A DNA stretch of 64,000 nucleotides from Labia minor (lineage: Eukaryota > Arthropoda > Insecta > Dermaptera > Spongiphoridae). The notes under the pieces were generated by a model. The model was given only the letters and a program-made list of their open reading frames with translations, did no database searches and was not told the origin of the DNA. Each line of letters opens with the position of its first letter. The stretch's first letter is position 1. A program made the position numbers and the translations under genes. Where the stretch lies: the NCBI GenBank assembly GCA_963082975.1, contig OY720347.1, forward strand, positions 27,310,221-27,374,220, given 5' to 3'. Positions 13,028 to 24,015 of the stretch are shown here, piece by piece.

Positions 13028-14587
13028 TACATAATCATATTAAAACTACCACATAAAATAAATAAAAAATAATTTTATTAAGTTAAGTTTTAATTAAATC
13101 TTAAAAATCACCTTTAAATGTATATTCAATATAATATACATTTTTGTAAAAAAAACAATTACTGTTGTTACACACTATTATAATTTAATAGAACATAAGA
13201 ATAAGTATTATTATTATATCAATAGAAAGAATTTATAAATCTTAAGTTTATATTATATGGTTTGTATATCTTGCATATTATTTTAAGTTTAAAGTTATAG
13301 AAAAAGTTTGAAATGAATTAATATTTTTAACTTAATCCATTAAATCTTAAACTATAATAATATTTTAATTAAATCAATTATTTAATGTAATGAATTAAAT
13401 TCTTTATTATTTTAATAATGTTTTGTATGAATTGGCCCCAATTTTCCTATTGGCATTGAAGTCATTTGCACCTGCCCTTGATCAATTTTCTAAATAATAA
13501 TTATTAGATCTTGAAATAATAATTATTACATTTTTGAAACCTTCCAAATCTAGATTATTATAATATTATAATTTTAGGTATTTGAAAAATACCAATTATC
13601 TCTTAAGTTAATTTTATTTCATCGACACTTTTCTATATCTATTAAAAAAATTTCCTTTGAATTATTTATTCATTCCTAATATTTTTAATTAAAATTTAAT
13701 AAAAATGTATAAATTTATATATTTTATATATTTAAAACAATAATAATTAATGTATATTAAATAAATTTTGTGATAATTTAACAATTTACTTATAAGTGTA
13801 AGAAAAAAGTTAGAAAAGCATTAATCATTGTACTTTTTTTATTGAATTCCTCACCTCTTGATATAAATTAAATTTTAATAATTTTGAACTTCCAGTAAAT
13901 TAAATTAAAAAATTCAACTATTATAGTATAATACATTTGATGTAATTATATTATTCTATACTAAAAGAGAAAAAATAAATGTAATTATAATTACGAATAA
14001 ATTATAATTCGTACTTAACGAATTACGAATTCCATTTAAATTTTTTCATTTAATAAATCTCTTTTAACAAAATGGATCTTTTTTTTATTTATTCATATAA
14101 ATATAAATATTTGTAAATATTTAATAAAATTGTATTAAAATATTAAAAATTAAAAAAATAAATAAAAAACAATTTTTTTATTCTTTAAGGATTCCCAGAT
14201 AAAAATAGTTAAATCCTACAGATTTATATAGTTAAATTTTTAAGACGTAAATAATTACCATTAAAAATATATTACTAAAATAATATTCTTTTCTTAAGCT
14301 AGTGGTACAATAAAAATAAAAAATTGAGAAAAAAAGGCAATAATTCAATAGAAAATATTTTTCATTAATTAATAATAATTTCGTTCGTAAAATTGATTAT
14401 TTACGTATGAGTAGCTTTATGATAAATGAAACCATTTGAGAAAACTGTATATTAAAAAAAAAAGAAATAATGAAAAATAATTAGTTATATGACAAAATTA
14501 ACAAAAGTAATAATAGAAAATAATCGAAAAAACAAAAACAAATGTATATAGGTACAATGAATAATCGATATAGATAAGAATAATAAG
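13028..14587. other. Beat 3' flank and intergenic AT-rich DNA
   Basis: No exon, transposon end or RNA gene is visible. The first few hundred bases are presumably the Beat 3'UTR. Confidence 0.6.
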
Positions 14588-14595
14588 TATATAAG
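14588..14595 (+). promoter_or_regulatory. Candidate TATA box of the epoxide hydrolase gene
   Basis: TATATAAG lies 45 bp before the ATG at 14640, which would place the transcription start about 15-20 bp before the ATG. In such AT-rich DNA TATA-like strings are common, so support comes only from spacing. Confidence 0.4.
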
Positions 14596-14639
14596 GTAGA
14601 AACTTTAGCAACTATGTCCTGAAACGATCTAAAAAGAAA

Positions 14640-17367
14640 ATGCAGTCAATTAGAATAAGTTTGTTGTTGGTCTGTTCTTTTGTGGTGGTCAATGCTGGAA
14701 TATTCGACTTGTGGTCGAAAGATAAAATACCTGATCTTGGCAATCCACAATGGGGAAATGCACCTGACAATAGCATCATCGAGCCCTTCAAAATCGAATA
14801 TTCTGATGAAGTAAGTGAAAATTTGCAATTATTAATTTATTATTCAAATTGAAAAATTACATTTGTCTTTTTTATTTATTTCTCATTTAGAAATGGAATA
14901 ATCTTAAAAAAGAATTAGAAAAAGCTATTATTGCTCCTTCTATGAATGCGACCGACTTTACATATGGATTCCAATCAGAAGCTGCAAAAGATATGGTCAA
15001 GTTCTGGAAAGAAAGATATAACTATACCGAACGGCTCGAATACTTAAATCAATACCCTCAATTCAAAACCAACGTCGATGGTTTGTCTTTGCATTATATA
15101 CATATCAAACCAGAAGCGAAATCGATTAAGAACAAGAAAGTGGTACCTCTTCTGATGCTTCATGGATTCCCCGGAAGTGTTAGAGAGTTTTATGATGTTA
15201 TTGCACTAATCAAAGAAAAACAAGAAAATGTGGATAATCAAAATGAATTCGTTTTGGAATTAGTGATTCCATCACTACCTGGATTTGGATTCAGTCAAGG
15301 TGCCAATCGTCCAGGAATGGGAGCGGCACAAATTGCCGTGGTATTAAAAAATTTAATGGTTAAATTGGGACACGAACAATTCATGGTCCATGGAGGAGAC
15401 TGGGGTTCACGAATTGTCACTCTCATGGCCACCCTCTTTCCTAAGAAGTAAGGATCACAATCTTTTTAACAATTTTCTATTGCCAATTTTTCATTCGTAT
15501 TCTTTCATTTCTTTAAGTTGATATATATAATATATATATGAATAAATAAATAAATCTATATATATCTATATATAATATATAGATATATATTCTTAAAATA
15601 ATTTCACCATTTTTTTTTCAAGTGTTGTGGGCTTTCATTCTAACTTTTGTGTAGCTCTCACAAAAGAATCCATTGAAATAATGATAAAAGGTTCTATTTA
15701 TCCTCCAGCCGTTGTTTCTGATGAGCTTAAAGATAGAATGTATCCAATTAAAGATAAACTTCTCTATGCTTTATTTGAATAGGTATTGCCTTAAGTGATT
15801 CATCTGTTGGTTTGGCTGTATGGATTCTCGAAAAATTTACAGGTTTAACTGATCCTAAAATGCTCAAATGCGAAGATGGTTGCCTTAATGAGAAATTTGG
15901 ATGGACTAATCTCTTAGATAATCTTCTGTATTATCACGTACCCAATTCCATTAGTACCGCTATTCGAATCTATAAAGAGAGTTTTACTGCTGAACAATTT
16001 GCTCTCAACTTGGATAGGTAATCAATCAATAATCATCAAATATTCATTGGACTTTTAATTTATTTAAAAATAATTCTTGGTCAATTTATTCATTTGTTTT
16101 GTATTTTTTTTCTAGTATTCCGACTGATGTACGTGCTGCTTGTGTTGCCTATCGATATGAATCTCTTTTCATGACTAAACGAATGATCCAATCGAAATTC
16201 CGCAATCTTGTCCACTATGAAACAAAAAATGTTGGTGGTCATTTTGCTGCATTTGAAGAACCTCAAATCTTTACTGATGATCTTTTCGAGGCAATAGGAA
16301 GAATAAATGACCTCAAAAGAAAACCCTTCATGATTGCCCCTATCATTTGGCCAACCAATTTGAAATCGGTTGAAGCCATTCAAAACATAATTGGTAAAAT
16401 ATTTTAAAATAAATAATTTCAAAATCTAATAAATATATAATTATTATAAATACAATGATTTTATTTTACCTGATCTCCTTCAAATATATTCCATTTATAA
16501 TAAATATGTTCATTCAGTTGATATCCTAAAAGATATCAAGATAATAAGTCACTTTGAAATTTTGTATTTTTTCAAGAAAATTATAGTCTTATTAATATAT
16601 CAAAAATTGTAAAAAGGTTTTTAATAATTAATTTTAATTTTGCTCTAAGGATTTAGTCAAAAAATGAAAAATAATGTATCATATTTTTATTTAATGAGAA
16701 AATAATTTTTTTAATAAATATATATATATACATTGAAAATTTGTTTTTTACATATAACATTAATATATATTAACAGAAGCATTTATAGACATAAAAAATA
16801 TAAAATTAGAATCTTGAATTTAGAGATAAAATAGAAAGAATAACAAAAAATATGGATATAAAAATATTTTTAACATTAAATCTATTTTTTAATATAATTA
16901 ACAAAAGTGATTATGAGAATCTTTAGATTAAGTACAATTAATAACTTTTATTGTATATAAAATTAAAATATATATAGTGTATTGTTTTTAATTTTTTTTA
17001 TCAATATTTATTATTTAAGGGTAATAAAATAAAATTTGTTATAAGCCAAAAATAACCTAAAATATGTAATATAGTCGACATAGAATTTTATTTACGTAGT
17101 TTAGATTTATGAAAAAATTTCTGAATAATAATTAGTAAATTTATATAATTTTTAAAAAATTAAATATATATAAATAATTTTTTAACTAGCTAATATTCAG
17201 GACTTTTAGGATTCGGGACGGTAAACAGAATTTTTATTAAATGTTGGGATTAAAAAATGGCACTGTTCTATTTTACAGGCCTATTTGGAATCCCAATGTT
17301 TACTCTGTTAACATTCTTTCTACTTTATATTTATAAAACATTGATAGGAAATTTTTTCAGCCACTGA
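14640..17367 (+). pseudogene. Juvenile hormone / microsomal epoxide hydrolase, frameshifted in exon 3
   Basis: The family hydrolyses epoxides, including juvenile hormone in insects, at the ER membrane. Exons are 14640-14810, 14891-15447, 15623-16017 and 16116-16393, with a possible fifth at 17279-17367. An N-terminal hydrophobic segment, NPQWG, the oxyanion motif HGFPGS, the nucleophile Asp in HGGDWGS, the acidic residue in YKES and the catalytic His in GGHFAA are all present. In exon 3 the frame runs to LLYALFE and hits TAG at 15780-15782. Clear homology resumes at once in another frame as IGIALSDSSVGLA. The conserved ESGY...TKPDT block expected between, which carries one catalytic Tyr, is missing. 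Exon 3 length also disagrees with the splice phases by one base (mod 3). This is either a real inactivating deletion of about 40 bp or an assembly error; the rest is well preserved. Confidence 0.85.
16394..17278. other. Probable last intron or 3' flank of the epoxide hydrolase
   Basis: If exon 4 uses the donor GTAAAA at 16394, this is an 885-bp intron ending in TTCTATTTTACAG. If the donor is not used, translation ends in exon 4 at 16405-16407 and this is intergenic. Otherwise AT-rich, no other features. Confidence 0.45.
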
Positions 17368-17618
17368 ATGGAACTCAAAGAGAGTACCAAAAAATAAATT
17401 TTCTAAATATATATCATACAAACTCTGCTGCTCAGAGGAAATTAGTTCTTCTAATTAAGATTTTAATTAATATTATCTGTTAAATAATTGATTCATTGAA
17501 GTTGTAAATATATATACATATATAGTATGTATGTAAGCAATTAATGCAGTCTCTTGGTAAATTAACAAAAATAAAAAATATATTTATAATATACAAAAAA
17601 ATAAACAAAAGTTATATT

Positions 17619-18629
17619 TTATTTTTCTTGTTTAACTGATACGGTAGCAAATTCCTCGACTAGAGCAGGTAACCCATCTGATACACGCCCTTGAGAAAGA
17701 TCTATAGCCCAAGAACGAAATTTATCCAATTCTCGGCGCAAAGCTAAAACAGCCTTTTCTCTATCAGTGACTAATTCTTCAAGATATTGATAGCGCAATT
17801 TTTTTCGGGCTCTACATTCTCTTGCACTTTGACGACTTCGTTCTAAAAAAAAAATTATTTATTAATAGATAATATTCTCAATGAATAAGTTGTATTGATT
17901 TGTATATAAGATATTTTAACTTATGAAATAATATATTTTGCAATGTCTTGTAATTTATCTTTGTATAAATATGCTAGTTCTAAAAAAACTATATTACAAA
18001 ACAAAACAATTTAATTTTATGTAATCTTTATTTAAATTTCTTATCACCTAGATCTCAAGAGGATATATTAACTAAATAAATCTCTTTCTCTTGACATATA
18101 AGACTATAATTCACTTTAATAAAGTTTGAGCCTATGACAGTTTTCCATTAAGCAAAAGATAATATATAATTCTATATTATAGATCTCTTATACAAATAAA
18201 TAATGTATAATACCTAATTTCGCTTTAATATCAACTTTTTCAGCTGCTTTTCTACCGGGTTTTCTTCCTCGTTTTCCTCCTTCTTTACGCTCAGTCCTCT
18301 CACTTTCCTAAAAACCAACAAATTTATAACCTAAATATTAAACAATATAAATTTAAATTTAAAATAAAGACTAATATTAAAATGTTTATTTTTTTACTAT
18401 AAATAAATGAAAAGCGAAAAAACTTTTGTTTAATAAATAAATATTTTATTTTCAAAGATTATTTTTTGACATGGAAAGATGTCAAAATAAAAGATGTCAA
18501 TCCAAATTGTCCTTGACAATGTTATAAAAATATATTTTTATATATTTTATTAATAACTAATTGATAATAAGATATTTCTCTTACAATTTCTTCGTTTTCA
18601 ATATCCATTTCTTTTTCATCAAAATCCAT
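17619..18629 (-). CDS. CREBL2: CREBL2 / REPTOR-binding-partner bZIP protein, complete
   Basis: CREBL2 is a small bZIP protein. Its fly orthologue, REPTOR-BP, partners REPTOR in the transcriptional response to TORC1 inhibition and acts in the nucleus. Exons on the minus strand are 18629-18585, 18307-18214 and 17842-17619, and the joined frame is 120 aa. An acidic start (MDFDEKEMDIENEE) precedes a basic KRGRKPGRKAAEK stretch. The diagnostic RSRQSARECRARKKLRYQYL basic region and adjoining leucine zipper follow, then a divergent tail ending SVKQEK. The length equals that of the vertebrate protein as I recall it. The gene is head-to-head with syntaxin-6, so the intervening 700 bp may serve both. 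All splice sites are GT-AG. Confidence 0.93.
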
Positions 18630-19333
18630 TGTCAACACAAATTTTATTTAAATATAATTATTTGTTGCTTTTAAGGTATGGTATAAAGTTGTTTTGTCAA
18701 TATATAAAATTAAAATTGCGCAATAAGTGTTTTAATTAGAAATGAATAATATCAACTAATCTGAATTGTAAAATTTATTTTTAAATAATTTTTAATGGAT
18801 AATTCAATTTAAATAAGAAGAAATTAAATAAATTAAACTAAAATTATATTAAAAAAATAGTTGTTTTGACTCATCTTTTCTGACATTATTATACCAACAT
18901 AGGAAGTTGTTTTCTTTCTTATTTTTTAATAATATTTAATTATAATTATAATTTTTAAAATATAATTCCTGATTTTGAAATTTTATAAATAAAATTTAAA
19001 TAACTTGAATAAACAAAATTTATTTCTAAGTAATTTTAAAGTTATTAGGTTGGTTCAGGTTGGTTATTTGGCAACTCTGAATGTATCTATCTCCTCCGTG
19101 TCAAGAAGAAAATTACATCCATCTCTTATCAATTTGTTATCTATTTTGCATATTTAACCAAAATATTCATAATCTAAAGTCTGTCACTGCCAGAGTGTAT
19201 AAAACTAAAATTACTTAATTTTAAAAATTCTATGAAAACTATTTATTATTTAGTTCCTAATGACTCAAAAATTTAAAGGACAGTTTACAGATTTTGTAAA
19301 GAGAATTGTGAATGAGTGTGATTGAATTCTGAC
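18630..19333. promoter_or_regulatory. Shared intergenic region between divergent CREBL2 and syntaxin-6
   Basis: This stretch separates two divergently transcribed start codons (18629 and 19334) and must contain both promoters and 5'UTRs. It has locally higher G/C at about 19060-19140 and 19180-19200. No specific motif is convincing. Confidence 0.5.
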
Positions 19334-22300
19334 ATGACACTTGAAGATCCATTTTTTGTAGTTAAAGAGTAAGTAAAATTTTTAATTATGTACTAATAAT
19401 GCATTTTATATAAAAATTCTTAATAAATATAATTTTTTTTGATGATAATTGTTTTTGTCATTTTTATTTAAAATTTTTTTTTATTTATATTATAATATTA
19501 TTTATATATCTAATGACTATGCTTGTCTCTAGATGATTAATTTTTTATTCTAGTGAGGTATGCAAAGCTCTGAATAAAACTAGGGGTCTTTATCGTCGCT
19601 GGCTTGAGCTACGAGACGATGTTACTAGTCCGTGTAAAGACGAACTCGATTGGACTACTACTGAGTTGCGAAACGCACTTCGTAGCATTGAATGGGATCT
19701 CGAGGATCTAGAAGATACAATTGATATCCTTACAAAAGAATTTACTTTTTTTTAAATTAGAACATTAAGAATTTTGTAAATTTATTTGTTTTGAAGCTAA
19801 TTGTGGTATGCTTTTCTCGAAATCTACATTTTTAAAACAATTTCTGATAAACAAATTGTTATTTCAAATATTTATTTGTATTACGTAATATTTTTAAATA
19901 TAGCCATTAAAACTTTTTTGATACGTTATCAATACAAATAATGTCCGCTTAACGAAAATTAACTAAAATACTATTTTTTAATTTTATGATTTAGCATAGC
20001 TGCTTATCTGCATGTAATTTTCTAGAAAATATTTATATATATCTAATTAATTAAACTATATTTTTTTTAACAATATTCAACAGTATGATGGTATAAAAGG
20101 TGCCCCCCCCGAAATAAGGAAAATGTAAGAAAAATTAATTTGAATAGTTGTAATGCACAAAATACTATTTTATATATTCGCTTCTGTTCAACAATAAACC
20201 TGATTGAATTGAATGGAGCAAATCACCGTCATTGTTTAAATAGTATTTTAATTTTCTTATATGGTTATTTTTGTATACAATTATTATTATAAAAGTTGTA
20301 ATGTCTATATTCGAACAAATAATCTATATATTTCAAATAATAAATATTTGAATTGACTTTCATTGTTTATCACAAATTTATACAATTTTAAAAAACACTA
20401 ATTTTATATACTTATGCACAAAATTAACGCATCACTGTAATTTTATTATAATTATTATTATTATTATTAAAATGTGAATTTAATCTGATGAAATATTATT
20501 CAAACTCATTCTTAGTTTAATTGAAAAACGATACAAATTAAAAAAATATGTGTAGACAAATGACTTCCTGTCTTCTCCGAATATGGGCCCGAACCAAAAT
20601 ATCTGGGGAATAAAAAAGATCCACGGATTTTTTCAAAAAAACACGTTTCCTATTATAAAATGATTAATCTATGAGTTCCGTCCCCTAGCTAAATGTAATG
20701 ACTCCTTGTTACTGTCTCTCCTTGAAAATTTTCATTTGATTTTTCTTTCTATGCTAGTTCAACTGCTGTTTCTAAATAATTATATATCGATTATGTTTTT
20801 TTAGACAAAATTATTTTATTTTGAAATAATAATTTTGATGCATAATGAAAGATCTTTTTTTATTTATATTTTAAGAAGAATTTTTTTTTAGTTTAAATTT
20901 TTTTTTTACAAATAAAAATAAAATTAAGGAGATGGGTTAATTTTGTTCAAGAGTTTAGTTATCTATTTATTAACAAAAACCGGAGCTTTTAATTTTATTA
21001 AAATTTAAAATAATAAGCTCTTTTAATAAATATATTTATATATATATAAATATTAATTTTAGGGTTTTTTTACCTTCATAAATAAAATAAATTTAATCAA
21101 AAGATATTTCATCTTACTTGTAAGATTATAATGTAAAAGCCATCTTTATGATAGCTATTATATTTGTTAATTAACGTGATAATTTAATTAGTTAATTCTT
21201 CACAATTATCTTTTATTAGAAACATGTTTAAAAATAATAGTCTCGTAAAATAATAGTCATAAAAAGTTTTTTTTTTTTCAATTTATTATTTTAATTAAAA
21301 ATTATAAAGTAATAAGAATGTGTGGGTATATTTTGAATTTTAAACTGTGTGTATGTGATTGTTTTATTTGTCATTTTTTTTACTTAACAAGATATTAATT
21401 TCTTTCTCTCACTTAGTGAAAATGGCTATTAGAATTATTTTCTTTTACTATATTAATCATTAATCTTTAAAATATATGAATTTGAAATAATTTTATACAT
21501 ATAAACATTTTATACAACAGATCACTCAAACATATATTTATAAAATTTCCTTTCTTCTTCACAATTCTTCAATATTTTTGATTTAAATTAATTGAAATAT
21601 AACTGAGTTTTTTATAGTTTAATTAATTTGAGGTAAACGAGAATTGCCAGTAATTTGATGTTATTTAAACTAGCCAGGGCCCTCACAATAAAAACACATT
21701 CTTACTATTAATTTAATGGGGATATATATATATTGTGTCATTATTTATTTAATCTAATGATTTTCAAGTAAATTTTGATTATTTCCCCTTAACATTATTT
21801 TACGTATTGTAGAAAAAAATCCAGGTAAATTTAAGATTGATAATAAAGAACTAAGTAGTCGCCGGGGGTTTATTGAACAAACTCGAGAAGAAGTAAAGGT
21901 AAAATATATACCAATATTAAAATTTTCTATATATTATAAATATTATAAAATAAAAATATGTTTCAGACAATGAAAGATAAAATGAGCCTAACAAGAGGAC
22001 GTGATAGAGATAGAGCAGCCCGACAGGTATAAAATATTTATTTTTTATTACTAATTATAATATTATAATTTTTAATTATAATAATTCTTTTTAATAGCCT
22101 CTTATAGAAAATCGAGAAAATAGTCCACCTCCTACTGGAGGTCCTCCCCCGCCTACATCGATTGTTAGATCCGGTGGTGGATCCTTAGGAGGGGTGAGCG
22201 GAGGAGGAAGTAGTGGCGCTCGGTATAGTAAACTTGAGAATGAAATAGATTCACCAACAAGAAATGTGATTCATCAGCAAGGAAGAATGTTACGCCAACA

Positions 22301-22747
22301 AGATGAACAACTCGATATGTTGAGTGATTCTTTAGGTACCCTGAAAACAGTTTCTAGACATATTCATTCTGAACTTGACGAACAGGCTGTGTAAGATTAT
22401 ATTCTATTTTATTTTTTATTCAATAAAACAATTCAATATTATCATATAATTTTTCATCTTTCTCATAGAATGTTGGATGAGTTTGGGAATGAGTTGGATA
22501 ATACTGAAACTAAACTTGATTCCACAATGAAAAAAGTAGCCAAAGTTTTACATATGTCCAATGGTAAGTATATTATTACACGATATTTTATCTAAATAAA
22601 GTACCTAAATAATTTTAATTTTTGATACGTCAAACGATCTACAATCTTATCGGTCACAAATTATTTTTAGATCGCCGCCAATGGATTGCTATTGGTGTTT
22701 TATCGGCTGTAATGATTGTGGTAATACTACTCTTTATCTTTACTTGA
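19334..22747 (+). CDS. STX6: Syntaxin-6 (Qc-SNARE), complete, with a U12-type intron
   Basis: Syntaxin-6 is a Qc-SNARE of the trans-Golgi network and endosomes. Exons are 19334-19368, 19554-19723, 21804-21898, 21967-22026, 22098-22390, 22469-22563 and 22671-22747; the frame closes at 274 aa. The start MTLEDPFFVV and the segment ELRNALRSIEWDLEDLEDTI are diagnostic of the syntaxin-6 N-terminal domain. Residues about 125-165 form a Pro/Gly/Ser-rich linker. The SNARE helix lies at about 180-245, with the central glutamine in ELDEQAV. A tail anchor (WIAIGVLSAVMIVVILLFIF) ends the protein. Intron 2 (19724-21803) has no usable GT-AG pair but fits an AT-AC minor-class intron, giving the expected TIGIVEKNPGKF across the junction. 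Confidence 0.94.
19724..21803 (+). other. AT-AC U12-type intron of syntaxin-6
   Basis: The donor ATATCCTTAC at 19724 matches the minor-spliceosome consensus (A/G TATCCTT). The 3' end is TTTTAC at 21803. A branch-site match, CCCTTAAC at 21786-21793, lies about 11 nt upstream of it, the usual U12 spacing. No GT donor exists between the last homologous codons and the in-frame stop. The nearby TTGTAG would, as a GT-AG acceptor, delete conserved residues. The 2080-bp interior holds no other recognised feature. Confidence 0.9.
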
Positions 22748-24015
22748 ACAATTATCTTATCTCGCTCCTATTTTTGAGGAATGTGCAACAAGGAGTGTGA
22801 TTAACTCCATATTCAAATATTTTTGATTTTTTAACTCAAATTCCAATCAACATTTAGCTTTCAATTCTTAATTATTTAGAATTTTAGAAAAATATATATA
22901 TATATATGAAAAAATAATTGTTTTTTTTCTTAATTTATAACGTATGTATATATTATTTATATATTAGACAAAAAATATCCTAAAATTATTAGTCACATTA
23001 GCGTTTCTTAGTATTATAAAAACCCAAATGATTCTTACGAATTTGGGATCAAGTTCCAATAGACCAAATAGTATTGTTTTAATTATTTATTTATATTCTC
23101 AATTTTCTCTTAAATCCTTCCACATGCAATTTTATCTTCCACTTTGTTAATAAACACTATTTTGTATATATTATATACATATATATATATATATATCTAT
23201 TAAAATCTTTTTTAAAATATTTTTAGATGTTTATTTTACCTATATAAAAAAATTATTTGATCCCTAATTTTTTTTAATAAAATCAGATAAATGAAAATTA
23301 ATAATTAATAAATTTTATAATTAAAAATTATAGAATACAATGAATGAATGGTTCACATATTTTACATGTGAAAATTATCACCTGTCTTCTTAATCAAATT
23401 TAGTTATGATTTTTTAGATGCACCTTTGATTTTATAATTAAATCTCTGTAATTTCCATAAATTTAATATGGAATTTAACATTTTGTTGTCACAGTAATAT
23501 CATAATTATGGATGTAATTGATATACATCTAAAATATTTTAGATGACTTAATTTACTTTTCTTTATAAACAAATATCTTACACCGAAAGTTTTTCTAGCT
23601 CTGAATAAGAATTGTATGCACATAATAGTTAATAAATACGGGCGCACATTATATTGTTTTGTTATTTTGTTATTTTGTTGTTTCTTTGTTATATTATTTT
23701 TATTGAAGCCATATGAAATGTGCAATCATAAATATTGTTATCAGTTGATGCCTAATTTTTATTTTATCAGGCTGTGCATTATTTTTTATGTTTTATTAGG
23801 AAATATTATATATTAAAGTTTAGAGAATAAAATAATTATTTATTGAAGGGATATATCACTTTTCCCTAACTACACACTACTATTTTTATTATAAATTCAT
23901 AAAAAGACTGTAAAATAGTATTTCTTCAATGTCATTTAAATGTATTTTAGTGTTTCTGAATAAAATATGGATGTAATTAAATAATTTGGTTAAAAGTTAA
24001 TTAAAATAATTTTAT
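22748..24015. other. 3' flank between convergent syntaxin-6 and eEFSec
   Basis: This AT-rich region contains the 3'UTRs of two convergent genes. Open frames near 23489-23816 are low-complexity and on opposite strands. I see no gene. Confidence 0.6.

Noticed and set aside
21804..21813. Conventional GT-AG acceptor TTGTAG for syntaxin-6 exon 3
   Set aside because: Using AG at 21812 removes conserved residues and breaks the phase with exon 2, which also has no GT donor. The AC at 21803 solves both.
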